From: CAVVUC01 sp963751395
GTDB lineage: Bacteria; Verrucomicrobiota; Verrucomicrobiia; Chthoniobacterales; Chthoniobacteraceae
Assembly: GCA_963751395.1 (NCBI GenBank)
Contig: CAVVUC010000001.1
Location: forward strand, 1,736,001-1,800,000
Reading direction: 5' to 3'
Length of the DNA stretch: 64,000 nucleotides
Both the position numbers and the translations under genes were made by a program. Under the pieces are notes generated by a model, which worked only from the letters and a program-made list of their open reading frames with translations, did no database searches and was not told where the DNA came from. Of the stretch, positions 8,314 to 16,179 are shown in pieces (within the stretch, counting starts at the first letter, position 1; the number at the start of each line of letters is the position of its first letter).

Positions 8314-8499
8314 GTGAAAGTCCGCGACGCAATCAAGCTCATCGAAGAAGACGGCTGGTATCTTGCACGCACGCGCGGGAGTCACCGGCAATACAAACAT
8401 CCGGCCAAACGCGGCTTGGTCACGATTGCTGGCAAGCCCGGCGACGAGCTTGCACCCGGCACCAAGAGTAGTATCCTCAAGCAAGCAGGACTGAAATGA
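8314..8499 (+). CDS. hicA: HicA family mRNA-interferase toxin
   Basis: 61 residues, typical of HicA. It folds as a small double-stranded RNA-binding domain that cleaves mRNA. The family features are visible: K-V-R-D-A-I-K-L-I-E-E-D-G-W, R-G-S-H-R-Q-Y-K-H-P carrying the catalytic His, and GKPGDELAPGT near the end. The start is GTG at 8314; an ATG at 8289 is out of frame. It overlaps hicB by four bases (ATGA), the usual toxin-first arrangement. The sequence 8166-8313 before it would have to hold the promoter; I see no confident -35/-10 pair. Confidence 0.9.
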   Translation: MKVRDAIKLIEEDGWYLARTRGSHRQYKHPAKRGLVTIAGKPGDELAPGTKSSILKQAGLK

Positions 8500-8714
8500 C
8501 CCGTTACTTAATCATCATAGAAGAGACCTCCATGGGGTACTCCGCTTATTCGCCGGATTTGCCGGGTTGCATCGCGACTGGCCGCACGCGCGAGGAGGTG
8601 CAGCGCGAGATGCACGACGCCATCGAATTTCAGATCGAGGGACTGCGTGAAGATGGCTTGCCGGTTCCCGAGCCAGCATCGAGTGCAGAATACGTGGAAG
8701 TCGCGCTGGCTTAG
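8496..8714 (+). CDS. hicB: HicB family antitoxin
   Basis: 72 residues with the partly degraded RNase-H-like fold of HicB: YLIIIEETSMGYSAYSPDLPGC, then a helix RTREEVQREMHDAIEFQIEGL and a final strand YVEVA. It should bind and neutralise the HicA encoded directly upstream, with overlapping stop and start. There is no C-terminal DNA-binding domain (the protein ends right after the core), so autoregulation through this protein alone is doubtful. The short form without HTH is common. Confidence 0.9.
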   Translation: MTRYLIIIEETSMGYSAYSPDLPGCIATGRTREEVQREMHDAIEFQIEGLREDGLPVPEPASSAEYVEVALA

Positions 8715-8911
8715 TCGGCTCAGCGCTTGGTGAACCAGCCATCGACGAAGACGAGCACCAGAGCACAGCGCACCTTGCGTTTTCGCCGAAGGCTCCTGAA
8801 GTTGGAAAATGCCTGAGAGGACGCAAAAACCGGTGAGTCCCGCGCCTTGGGAGCCAAAGCAAGGCGAGGGTGGGGGCCCGAAAGCCCCGGAGATCTCGAA
8901 GCCCGAAGCGA

Positions 8912-10240
8912 TTATTGTTTTTGCGCGAACACCTTGAAGCACTCGATGAAGCCCGTCGAAAAATCCTGCGGACGCGCTTCGATCCACATCGCGATCAACG
9001 GCACCGGAAAAAAGCTGCCGCACTCGATTTCCGAACGAGCAAGGACGAACGGGCCTTCGTGCGACGCGCGGTAGAGATGCACGAACTCCTGCCCGGTATT
9101 TTCAGATGCAGCGATCTTCGCCACGAACTCCACCCGGCTTACGACGCCAAGCTCCTCCTCGATCTCGCGCTCCGCCGTGGTATCGTAGTCGCCGCCCGCA
9201 TTCAGGTGCCCCGATGCGCTGGAATCCCACTTCGAGGGATGCGCGTCTTTCCAGCGCGAACGCTTCTGCAGGAACAACTCGCCCTCGCGATTGAAGACAA
9301 ACACATGCACCGCCCGGTGACGCAGTTTCCGCGTGTGAACTTCGTGGCGCGACGCCGTGCCTGTGGCGCGATCGGTTTCATCGACGACATCGAAGATCTC
9401 GCCGTGAACATTCTGCGCCGCCGTCTCGTGAAGCGGCCGGATGAGGTTCGTCAGCCGAATCCATTGCTCCAGGCTCAACTCCTCGGCGCGCACCGTCGCC
9501 GGCACACCAAGCAAGTCCGGCCAATCGACGCCGTAGCTTGCGATCAGCTTGCGAAGCTGCTTCCGCCGCTGCGAGAATCCTTGCTTCACGAGCGTGTTGA
9601 AAAACGCGCCGTCGCATTCCGGCAATTCGTCGGGGTCGCGCGGCACGAGCAACACCACGGCGGACTCCACTTTTGGCTCCGGCGTGAAAACACTGCGCGG
9701 TAGCGTCCGCAGGTAATTCACGCGCCAGCGGCGCTGCACGATCAGCGTCAGTGCGCCATACTCCTTGGTGCCGGGCTTTGCGGACAGCCGCTCCGCCAGC
9801 TCGCGCTGCATGGTGAACAGCAGTCGTTCGACCGCGATTGGTTCACCCGTGAACGCGAACAGAATCGGGCTGGTGACATAGTACGGCAGATTTCCAAGCA
9901 CCTTCACAGGCGCTTTCGGAAGCAGCATCCGCACATCGAACTCCAAAGCGTCTCCCTGCACGATTTCGACATGCCCGTTTTCGCCGAAGCGATTCTGCAA
10001 AAAACCCGCGAGCCGCCGATCTTTCTCAAGGAGCGTCGCCGATCCGCATTGAGGCAGCGCGAACTCCGTCAGCGCACCGAGCCCCGGCCCGATCTCCACG
10101 AGATGCTCGTCGGGTTTGAGATCAAGCTGCGCGACAATCCACGCCGCGAGATTTTGATCGTGCAGAAAATTCTGCCCGAGGCTCTTGCTTGGACGCAGGT
10201 CGAGTTCGGCGAGCGTCGCATGAATGGTCGAGAGCTTCAT
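8912..10240 (-). CDS. rsmA: RsmA (KsgA) 16S rRNA dimethyltransferase fused to a Nudix hydrolase domain
   Basis: 442 residues in two modules. Residues 1-275 are RsmA, which dimethylates two adenines near the 3' end of 16S rRNA: GQNFLHD (about 22), SAM loop VEIGPGLGALTE (about 48) and the catalytic NLPYY (about 118) are all present. Residues about 285-442 are a Nudix domain of the YfcD/isopentenyl-diphosphate-isomerase-like type, with box GHLNAGG-x6-A-E-R-E-I-E-E-E-L-G-V. The metal-binding REx2EE part is intact, but the first Glu of the canonical box is Gly. Methyltransferase alone is normally about 270 residues, so this is a real fusion with no stop between. Overlaps the upstream GTPase-like gene by four bases (ATGA). 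Confidence 0.93.
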   Translation of the reverse strand: MKLSTIHATLAELDLRPSKSLGQNFLHDQNLAAWIVAQLDLKPDEHLVEIGPGLGALTEFALPQCGSATLLEKDRRLAGFLQNRFGENGHVEIVQGDALEFDVRMLLPKAPVKVLGNLPYYVTSPILFAFTGEPIAVERLLFTMQRELAERLSAKPGTKEYGALTLIVQRRWRVNYLRTLPRSVFTPEPKVESAVVLLVPRDPDELPECDGAFFNTLVKQGFSQRRKQLRKLIASYGVDWPDLLGVPATVRAEELSLEQWIRLTNLIRPLHETAAQNVHGEIFDVVDETDRATGTASRHEVHTRKLRHRAVHVFVFNREGELFLQKRSRWKDAHPSKWDSSASGHLNAGGDYDTTAEREIEEELGVVSRVEFVAKIAASENTGQEFVHLYRASHEGPFVLARSEIECGSFFPVPLIAMWIEARPQDFSTGFIECFKVFAQKQ

Positions 10241-11394
10241 GAAGACGCGCCCGGCAATTCCTTTCGCGCGCCTTTTTTTCGACGAAACAAACTCCGCGCA
10301 TCGGCGATCGAAACGCCTTCTATGAAATAAGCGATTGCCGCCCGCCCGATCGCGTAGGTGCCCGCTCCTGCGAGCGCGCCGGAGATCGCGTTTCCCCAGC
10401 CGGGAAAAACTTTCAGCAGCGCCCGCGAACCTTCGCGCAGGACGAGGCCCGCACCGACGTTCGCTCCGAGAGCCGCCATGAATTCGGCGGTGAGGCGCGC
10501 ACTCACATCGCGCCCGCTGATGTACATGATGCCTCCGACCATCATCATTTGCAGCGAGGTGAGGATCGGAAAGTCCGCGAGCGGGATCGGCTGCGTGCCG
10601 ATGGCCGTGCAGATCGCCGTGATCGATTTCATGAGCGTGTGGGCGATCTCCGCCTGCGCCGGACGAACCCGCGACAGACGCGCCATTTCGAGCTTCGCCT
10701 CCTCGGGCAATTCCTGCGTGATGATTTGCGCGAGACGCTCGATGTTTTGGCGCTCGTCGCGATCCGCGTCGATGGAGCCATCGAGCCGGAAACGCATGAA
10801 CGAAGAAATGGCCAGCGTCGTCACCAGTTGCCCGCTGATGGAAGCCCTGGTCAACAAAGAGGCATGCAGTTGCTGGCGCGCGGCCTCCCCGTTCTCCGCG
10901 TGCTCCTGTTTCACCACAATGCCGATCAAGCCGGGCCGCAGTTTGTGGCGCTGCTCCACGAATTCCAAAATCTCGGCGCTGAGATCGAGATCCGGGGCGG
11001 GCGCGTCGCCAGTCTCCGTCGCCGCTCGCAGAAACAAAAAAATGTCCGGCGCCTCGGTGGAGACCAGACTCTTGATCAAGTCTGGAGACGCGGGACGGCG
11101 GGCGTCGAGAATGCGGATCGTGCCGTGCCCGATGCGTGTGAAATCCTGCCAGCAGAGGGTGGGGGAGTGCTCCTCATGCGGGCGCACGATCTCGGCGTCG
11201 AACAGGGCGTTGATGAGATGCGCCTTTCCGATTCCATGCTGGCCGAGGAGCACGATGCGCGGCGGGCGCTGGAGGAGGAAGAGATTTTTGACCGGTGTGA
11301 TCTCCTGCAGGATCGGCTTCTGCAACGACGCGGGAAGTTTGGTGACAAGCTTTTCAAGCTTCTCGTAGATCTGCAAAAGTTTCGCCGATTTCAT
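10237..11394 (-). CDS. Degenerate GTPase-like protein with DUF697 membrane region
   Basis: About 385 residues. The N-terminal half has the shape of a small GTPase: a P-loop-like GQHGIGKAHLIN near residue 58, then ILDARRP where DxxG is expected and VVKQEH where NKxD is expected. The Ser/Thr of the P-loop is Ala and the other two motifs are also off consensus, so nucleotide hydrolysis is doubtful. The C-terminal half matches the DUF697 type, with Gly-rich hydrophobic segments (MMMVGGIMYISG, GNAISGALAGAG). Start taken at MKSAKLL; an ATG seven codons upstream is possible. Translationally coupled to rsmA. Confidence 0.7.
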   Translation of the reverse strand: MKSAKLLQIYEKLEKLVTKLPASLQKPILQEITPVKNLFLLQRPPRIVLLGQHGIGKAHLINALFDAEIVRPHEEHSPTLCWQDFTRIGHGTIRILDARRPASPDLIKSLVSTEAPDIFLFLRAATETGDAPAPDLDLSAEILEFVEQRHKLRPGLIGIVVKQEHAENGEAARQQLHASLLTRASISGQLVTTLAISSFMRFRLDGSIDADRDERQNIERLAQIITQELPEEAKLEMARLSRVRPAQAEIAHTLMKSITAICTAIGTQPIPLADFPILTSLQMMMVGGIMYISGRDVSARLTAEFMAALGANVGAGLVLREGSRALLKVFPGWGNAISGALAGAGTYAIGRAAIAYFIEGVSIADARSLFRRKKGARKELPGASS

Positions 11395-11466
11395 TTGGAA
11401 TGAAACACCATGCACGCGACTGCCCGCCCTGTCATCCGGCGCGTGGAAAAGCCGGGCCCGATGGAG

Positions 11467-11940
11467 CTACAACTCTGCAAGCAGTTGATCGACGTGCTCC
11501 GCCGGTTTCACCTTGCGAAGTATCGCTTTGATTTTTTGATCCGGCCCGATGACGAACGTGCTGCGCTCGGTGCCCATGTATTTCTTGCCATACATGCTTT
11601 TCTCGACCCACACGCCGTAGGCTTCCACGATCTCCTTCGACTCGTCGCTCAAGATCGGGAATGGCAGGCTATACTTGTCGATGAACTTCTGGTGGCTTTT
11701 CGCAGAGTCGATGCTCACTCCGAAGATGACTGCTTTGGCGGCGAATTGCTTCCACGCATCGCGCAGACCGCAGGCTTGAGTCGTGCAGCCGGGCGTGTCG
11801 TCCTTCGGGTAGAAATAGAGGACGACCGTCTGCCCTTTGAAGCCGGCCAGTTTGACCGATTCCCCTGCGCCATATTTTCCGCCAACTGCTGTCGTGGAAA
11901 ACGGAGGAGCGGCATCGCCAGCGCTCAGTTGTTTATTCAT
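11467..11940 (-). CDS. bcp: Thiol peroxidase of the Bcp/PrxQ family
   Basis: 157 residues. The peroxidatic Cys sits in FYPKDDTPGCTTQACGLRD, and a second Cys five residues later can serve as the resolving Cys, the usual PrxQ arrangement. Also present are the R of the active site (GTERSTFVI) and the thioredoxin-fold core. The enzyme reduces hydrogen peroxide and alkyl hydroperoxides with thioredoxin. Start MNKQLSAGD. It reads toward the GTPase-rsmA pair with a gap of about 70 bases, so it may or may not share their transcript. Confidence 0.93.
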   Translation of the reverse strand: MNKQLSAGDAAPPFSTTAVGGKYGAGESVKLAGFKGQTVVLYFYPKDDTPGCTTQACGLRDAWKQFAAKAVIFGVSIDSAKSHQKFIDKYSLPFPILSDESKEIVEAYGVWVEKSMYGKKYMGTERSTFVIGPDQKIKAILRKVKPAEHVDQLLAEL

Positions 11941-12015
11941 GTGTGCAAGAAATCGTTTGGAGTCCGAAAAGACTCCGCAAGGTTGCGTTCAGAATTTCCC
12001 CGGGAAGGCTCGCGC

Positions 12016-12201
12016 TTACTGCGGGCTGGTCTTCTTGCTGGTGGCGGGGCAAGGCTTGCACGGCGGGCAGGTTTTCGAAACCGGGCAGGTCGATGATGCC
12101 TGGCACTTGTTGCTCACCGGGCATTGATTTTTCGTGGTCTGGCAGCCGATGAACGAGACTGCGACGATCGCGGAGAGAAAGAAGGAGCAGATTGATTTCA
12201 T
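12016..12201 (-). CDS. Cysteine-rich mini-lipoprotein, 61 residues
   Basis: Residues 1-20 are a signal peptide ending in lipobox SFIGC. The mature part is only about 42 residues with seven further Cys in spaced CPVS-x2-C and CPPCKPC patterns, the rest being Ser, Thr, Lys and Pro. No family recognised. An outer-membrane-anchored Cys-rich tail could bind a metal or form disulphides; that is inference. A longer frame overlapping it on the same strand has no protein-like pattern. Candidate promoter not evident. Confidence 0.6.
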   Translation of the reverse strand: MKSICSFFLSAIVAVSFIGCQTTKNQCPVSNKCQASSTCPVSKTCPPCKPCPATSKKTSPQ

Positions 12202-12245
12202 GCCCCTTCTTTCTCACAGCCGAATGGAGCCGTCAACCGCGCGAA

Positions 12246-13319
12246 TCATTCGATCCGCACCGCCATCTCCTGCGCCTTGAGGCAAAGCTCGGCGGCCTTG
12301 AACGCGTGCTCCTGCGTCATCGCATTCTCGGTGCGGTTGAGGCAGTCGAGGATGAGCTGCCCGAAAAACGGGAAGCCGACCTTGCCGGCGAGTTCCATGT
12401 GCTGCTCGCCTTTTTCGTTCACGAGGAAAAGGTGATCGCCGCTCGCTTCTGTCGCCACGTTGATGTATTTGCGCAGTTCGATATAGCCGCGCGTGCCGAG
12501 GATGAAAGTGCGCCCGTCGCCCCATGTCCGCAGGCCGTCGGGCGTGAGCCAGTCGATGCGGATGTAGTTGGTCGCGCCGTTGTCCGCGACCAGATTCGCC
12601 TGACCGAAATCTTCGAGCCCGGGATACTGCTTGTTGTTGTAATTCGCGACGGCGGCATGGACGACGCGCGCATCTTTCGCTCCCGCGAAATAAAGGAATT
12701 GATCGAACTGATGACTGCCGATGTCGCAAAGGATGCCCCCGTATTTTGCCTTCTCAAAAAACCATGCCGGGCGCGAAGACGCACTGAGCCGATGCGGACC
12801 AAAGCCCATGACCTGGACGACGCGGCCGATCGCGTCCTGCTCGATCAACTGCCCCGCAAAAACCGCGCACTCCACGTGGAGCCTCTCGCTGTAATAGACC
12901 ATGTATTTCCTGCCGGTTTCGCGCACCTTCCTCCGCGCGGCTTCGAGCTGGTCGAATTGTGTGAAGGGCGTCTTGTCCGTGAAGTAATCGTGGCCCGCAT
13001 CCATCACTCGCAGACCGAGCGGTCCGCGGTCGCACGGCACCGCGGCAGCGGCGACCAGCTTGATGTCTCTTTTTTCCAAGAGTTCCGCTTCGCTGCGGAG
13101 CGGCTTCGCCTGCGGGAACTTCGCGCAAAAGGCCTCGACCTTCTGCGGGTCGGGATCGAACACGTAACGCAGCTCCGCGCCGGCTTCGATGAGGCCGTTG
13201 CACTGGCCGTAGATGTGCCCGTGATCGAGCGCCATTGCGGCGAACCCGAAATCGCCAGCCTTTACAACGGGATTCGGTTTGCCAGTCGGCGCGTAGTTCA
13301 TTCCGTCGGATTTTTGCAT
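12246..13319 (-). CDS. Gfo/Idh/MocA-family oxidoreductase
   Basis: 357 residues. A Rossmann N-terminal domain (FGFAAMALDHGHIYG, then VFDPDPQK) is followed by the family's active-site region, with a DKTP motif near residue 117 replacing the usual EKP, and a C-terminal alpha/beta domain with GGILCDIGSHQFDQ, which contains the conserved Asp and His. Members use NAD(P) to oxidise or reduce sugars and inositols; the substrate is not readable here. Verrucomicrobia encode many such paralogues. MQKSDG is the first ATG; the second Met at residue 7 is also possible. It stands alone on the minus strand. Confidence 0.88.
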   Translation of the reverse strand: MQKSDGMNYAPTGKPNPVVKAGDFGFAAMALDHGHIYGQCNGLIEAGAELRYVFDPDPQKVEAFCAKFPQAKPLRSEAELLEKRDIKLVAAAAVPCDRGPLGLRVMDAGHDYFTDKTPFTQFDQLEAARRKVRETGRKYMVYYSERLHVECAVFAGQLIEQDAIGRVVQVMGFGPHRLSASSRPAWFFEKAKYGGILCDIGSHQFDQFLYFAGAKDARVVHAAVANYNNKQYPGLEDFGQANLVADNGATNYIRIDWLTPDGLRTWGDGRTFILGTRGYIELRKYINVATEASGDHLFLVNEKGEQHMELAGKVGFPFFGQLILDCLNRTENAMTQEHAFKAAELCLKAQEMAVRIE

Positions 13320-13335
13320 GGGGCGACTCTACGAA

Positions 13336-13364
13336 AGTTAGGAGTTAGGAGTTAAGAATTAAAA
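13336..13364. repeat. Short tandem repeat AGTTAGG/AGTTAAG
   Basis: Three imperfect heptamers (AGTTAGG, AGTTAGG, AGTTAAG) followed by an A/T-rich end. They lie in the gap between the oxidoreductase start and the AEC transporter stop. This is one of several low-complexity word repeats in the window. Confidence 0.6.
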
Positions 13365-13374
13365 TGAACCCCCG

Positions 13375-14322
13375 CTAAATGCCGACGAAGTGGAAACCCA
13401 GTTTTATCCACCACGGAATCGTGAGCAGGCCCACGACCGAAGTGGCGAGCACGACTTCCATCGCGACATCCACATCGCCATCGAAATGCCGCGCGAAGAT
13501 GATCGGCAGCATTGCGGCGGGCATTGCGGCTTGAACCACCATCACGCGTTTCAGTTCGATCGAACACGGCAGAAATTTCGCGGCAATCAGGAAAAGAATC
13601 GGAAGCGCACCGAGGCGCAGCATGATCGAACTGACCGAGACCAGCCCAAACATCCGCGGATGCGCTTTGCGAAGACCGTCCGCGAGCGTGGCACCCGCGA
13701 GCACGAGCGCCAGCGGCACGGCGGTCTGACCCAGCATGTGAGCCGTCGCGGGCACGAACCGCGGCAGCCAGTGCGCCCCCTGGCAGAAATTCAGTGCGAG
13801 CGAACCGACAATAGCCAGGACGGGCGGATTGAAAATTTTCGTCCATGCCCGTTTCGCGGACGTGCCGGTGAGGATGACGAAACCAACCGTCCAGAATGCG
13901 ATCTCGACTCCGAGATTGTGCGTGAAGAGCACGCCGATGGTTTCTCTCGAAAAAAAGGCCTGCACGATCGGGATCGCAATGTAGCCGTAGTTGTAGCTGC
14001 CGGTTGCGAATGAAAAGGTGCGCGCCTTTTTGTCCGGGAACCGCATCAGAAGCGCGGCCTGTAGCGCGAGCATGTAACCGACGAAAAACGAGGCGAACCC
14101 GACGAGCGGCGGAAGCGTAAGATTTTCAACGCGATCCAGCGCGGGATTTCCGAGAATCGAGTCGAGGATGAGGCACGGCATGAGCACGTTCACGCAGACG
14201 CGAAGCAAGCTGCGATCGGCCTCGGCGCTCAGCCATCCCACGCGCCGAATGACGAAGCCCGCGACGACGATCACGAACACCGGCGCGACGGAGCCGAGCA
14301 GTGACCAGTAGGAAAGGTTCAT
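13375..14322 (-). CDS. AEC-family (auxin efflux carrier-like) transporter
   Basis: About 315 residues from the ATG of MNLSYWSLL; the longer in-frame start would add a polar head that the family lacks. Ten membrane helices are apparent in two halves, each with the broken-helix region: PCLILDSIL in the N-terminal half and VPLALVLAGATLADG in the C-terminal half. The last helices carry AAMPAAMLPIIFARHFDGD, typical of the PF03547 family. Bacterial members export or import dicarboxylates such as malate and malonate; which substrate applies here is unknown. Confidence 0.85.
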   Translation of the reverse strand: MNLSYWSLLGSVAPVFVIVVAGFVIRRVGWLSAEADRSLLRVCVNVLMPCLILDSILGNPALDRVENLTLPPLVGFASFFVGYMLALQAALLMRFPDKKARTFSFATGSYNYGYIAIPIVQAFFSRETIGVLFTHNLGVEIAFWTVGFVILTGTSAKRAWTKIFNPPVLAIVGSLALNFCQGAHWLPRFVPATAHMLGQTAVPLALVLAGATLADGLRKAHPRMFGLVSVSSIMLRLGALPILFLIAAKFLPCSIELKRVMVVQAAMPAAMLPIIFARHFDGDVDVAMEVVLATSVVGLLTIPWWIKLGFHFVGI

Positions 14323-14346
14323 CAAATGGATGGGGAAGGGGCGGTC

Positions 14347-14386
14347 ATGGAGAATGGATGGGCTGGAGGTGAAATCCATTTCTCCA
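14347..14386. repeat. Inverted repeat, hairpin between two minus-strand genes
   Basis: ATGGAGAATGGAT (14347-14359) pairs with ATCCATTTCTCCA (14374-14386) with one bulged base and a 14-base loop. It lies downstream of the secreted hypothetical gene and upstream of the AEC gene. No T-run follows on the transcribed strand, so it is not a clear terminator. Confidence 0.45.
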
Positions 14387-14418
14387 CATCTCCATCACCC
14401 CAATTCTCCACAGCAGAT

Positions 14419-14892
14419 TCAGTTTCGCTTTTTCCCACCGAGGAGTTTGAAATCCTTCTTGAAGCGCTTCATGTCGTCCTGCGACAGGCCGTTCGGGATC
14501 GTGATGATTCCATCCGAAACGCGTTTGTCGATGATCAGGTCGATCACCTGCCTGCCATTGACGAATGCGACAAGGGAACTGCCACGATGATCCAGGCTCA
14601 ACGCTTCGAGTTGAATGCGGCCGAGTTCATCGAGCTTGAAAACAACACCCATCGTGCCGTCGGTCGCCTCGAAAGGATAATAGCCAAGGATGTTGCGCTC
14701 GGAGATGACGGCGACTTTTTGGATGTAAGTCTGGCGTGGCGGGTTGTGCAAGATGACCGGTGTTGCGAAAGTCTGGGTGTCACGCGCGTTCGCTTCGGTG
14801 TGGAAGCGCACGATCGCCTGGGGCGTCTTTTTTGCGAACCCCATGAGAGCGAGCGCGAGGATCGGCAACAAACAGCGGCAGAGCATTTTCAT
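14419..14892 (-). CDS. Secreted hypothetical protein
   Basis: About 157 residues from MKMLCRC, with a signal peptide (LLPILALALMGFA, cleavage near AKK). The mature part has alternating beta strands and a recognisable block VNGRQVIDLIIDKRVSDGIITIPNG near the C-terminus, which resembles the substrate-interaction strands of SecD-like or copper-binding periplasmic folds; I cannot assign a family. The gene is divergent from the BsuPI-domain gene, with a 66-base gap between the two starts. Confidence 0.6.
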   Translation of the reverse strand: MKMLCRCLLPILALALMGFAKKTPQAIVRFHTEANARDTQTFATPVILHNPPRQTYIQKVAVISERNILGYYPFEATDGTMGVVFKLDELGRIQLEALSLDHRGSSLVAFVNGRQVIDLIIDKRVSDGIITIPNGLSQDDMKRFKKDFKLLGGKKRN

Positions 14893-14958
14893 GGCGCTCA
14901 CTTTGGGGAGAACTGATTCGATTTGCAACCCATCATCGGGTTGCGTTAACTCTCCTCC

Positions 14959-15501
14959 ATGCTTTTTCGTCTTTTCGTTTTCTCCCTGCTTCTCGTCTCG
15001 TTCACGCCCGCGCGCGCCGCTGAGGACGGACGCGCCGAGTCGAAGCCGGGCCTCTGGAGCCGCATCGTGCAGTCAGCCTCGCATCCGTTTGGCTTCGGGC
15101 GTCCGAAGGATGAAAAGGGGAACGTCGTAAAAGTGAAGCACCTCGAACTCAGCATGGATGTCTCGCCGCTGCCGGTGAACCTCTCCGAGGCACGCCGGCT
15201 CTCCGTGACGGTTTCGCTCCGCAACAAGTCGGGCAAGTTCGTGCATTTCGACTTTCCAACCACGCAACGCATCGAGGTGCTGATTCGCAATCAGGCGGGC
15301 AAGCTGGTGACGCAGTGGTCGGAGGACCAGTCCTTCTCAAACGAAGCGAGCTATGTCACGATCAACCCCGGCGAGCGGATCGAATACAACGTGTCGGTCG
15401 CCACGCGCGACATGACCGCAGGGCAGCCATACACGGTGGAAGGATTTTTCCCGAGCTTCGACGATTTGAAGATCAAGAAAACGATCGTGCCGGAGAAGTG
15501 A
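14959..15501 (+). CDS. Secreted BsuPI-domain protein
   Basis: 180 residues. A signal peptide (LFVFSLLLVSFTPARA) precedes a short Pro/Gly-rich segment, and an immunoglobulin-like beta domain starts near residue 55. The beta domain has the BsuPI pattern: LSVTVSLRNKSGK, then FPTTQRIEVLIRN, W-S-D-Q-F, I-PGE and YTVEGFF. BsuPI was named for a Bacillus intracellular proteinase inhibitor, but most exported members have unknown roles. It is convergent with the S26-like gene downstream. Confidence 0.78.
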   Translation: MLFRLFVFSLLLVSFTPARAAEDGRAESKPGLWSRIVQSASHPFGFGRPKDEKGNVVKVKHLELSMDVSPLPVNLSEARRLSVTVSLRNKSGKFVHFDFPTTQRIEVLIRNQAGKLVTQWSEDQSFSNEASYVTINPGERIEYNVSVATRDMTAGQPYTVEGFFPSFDDLKIKKTIVPEK

Positions 15502-15542
15502 GCGGGTGAGAGAATACCCGAGTTATGTTGTCAGACGGCTTG

Positions 15543-16166
15543 TCATCGTATCAAGCCTTGACGGGAGGGTGGCCAATAGCAAACCACCGCGCGCCCTAAC
15601 ACGGACTTCTCGGGCAAGAAACCCCAGAAGCGGCTGTCGGCACTGTTTGCCGAATTGTCTCCCAAAACAAAGTAACGGTCATTTGGAACAGTCAGTGTTT
15701 CGTTATCGTCAAAAAGATATTTTGCAGAACGAAGTGTGACATATCGAATTTCACCCATTTTGTTCCGAAGTGACACGCGTTGGCCGTTGACGCAGAGGCT
15801 TCCATTGGAAAAAGCTAAACGATCTCCCGGCAACCCAACCAAACGTTTTACATAAAAGGTATGCCCTGGCAGCGAAGGTATCCCATCGGTTTTAAAGACG
15901 ATCACATCGCCTCTTTGCGGCTTCGTGGCCATGTAGGTCAAACTCTCCACCAAAATACAATCGCCCGAACGAATTGTTGGCGACATGCCGGCGGTTGGAA
16001 TGGAAAACGGGCGGAGCAGACCATTCACCCGTAAAATGATGAGAGCAGCGAAGCTTGCAGCGATCGCGACCGAGACAGAGAGCGCAATGACGGCAAGTAT
16101 TCTGTTGAGCCACTTTGTTCCTCGCGCAGGCTTTTGCGGCAGCGCCGGTGGCAACGAAGTGTTCAT
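15543..16166 (-). CDS. Signal peptidase I-like (S26) protein with catalytic Ser replaced by Gly
   Basis: 207 residues with an N-terminal membrane helix (residues about 22-46). The S26 boxes are easy to follow: FSIPTAGMSPTIRSGD (box B), RGDVIVFK (C), FYVKRLVGLPGD containing the Lys general base (D), and VLGDNSANSADSRFWG (E). In active enzymes box B is PSGSMxPT and the Ser before Met is the nucleophile. Here that position is Gly (GGC codon), although a Ser follows the Met. The protein may be inactive, or may use a displaced Ser. No other lepB lies in the window. The unknown Arg-rich gene is just upstream. Confidence 0.82.
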   Translation of the reverse strand: MNTSLPPALPQKPARGTKWLNRILAVIALSVSVAIAASFAALIILRVNGLLRPFSIPTAGMSPTIRSGDCILVESLTYMATKPQRGDVIVFKTDGIPSLPGHTFYVKRLVGLPGDRLAFSNGSLCVNGQRVSLRNKMGEIRYVTLRSAKYLFDDNETLTVPNDRYFVLGDNSANSADSRFWGFLPEKSVLGRAVVCYWPPSRQGLIR

Positions 16167-16179
16167 GTGTTGAACTCAA

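Noticed and set aside
8185..8484. 99-codon minus-strand frame opposite hicA
   Set aside because: It overlaps hicA fully; the plus-strand HicA/HicB pair with its overlap and motifs is the better explanation.
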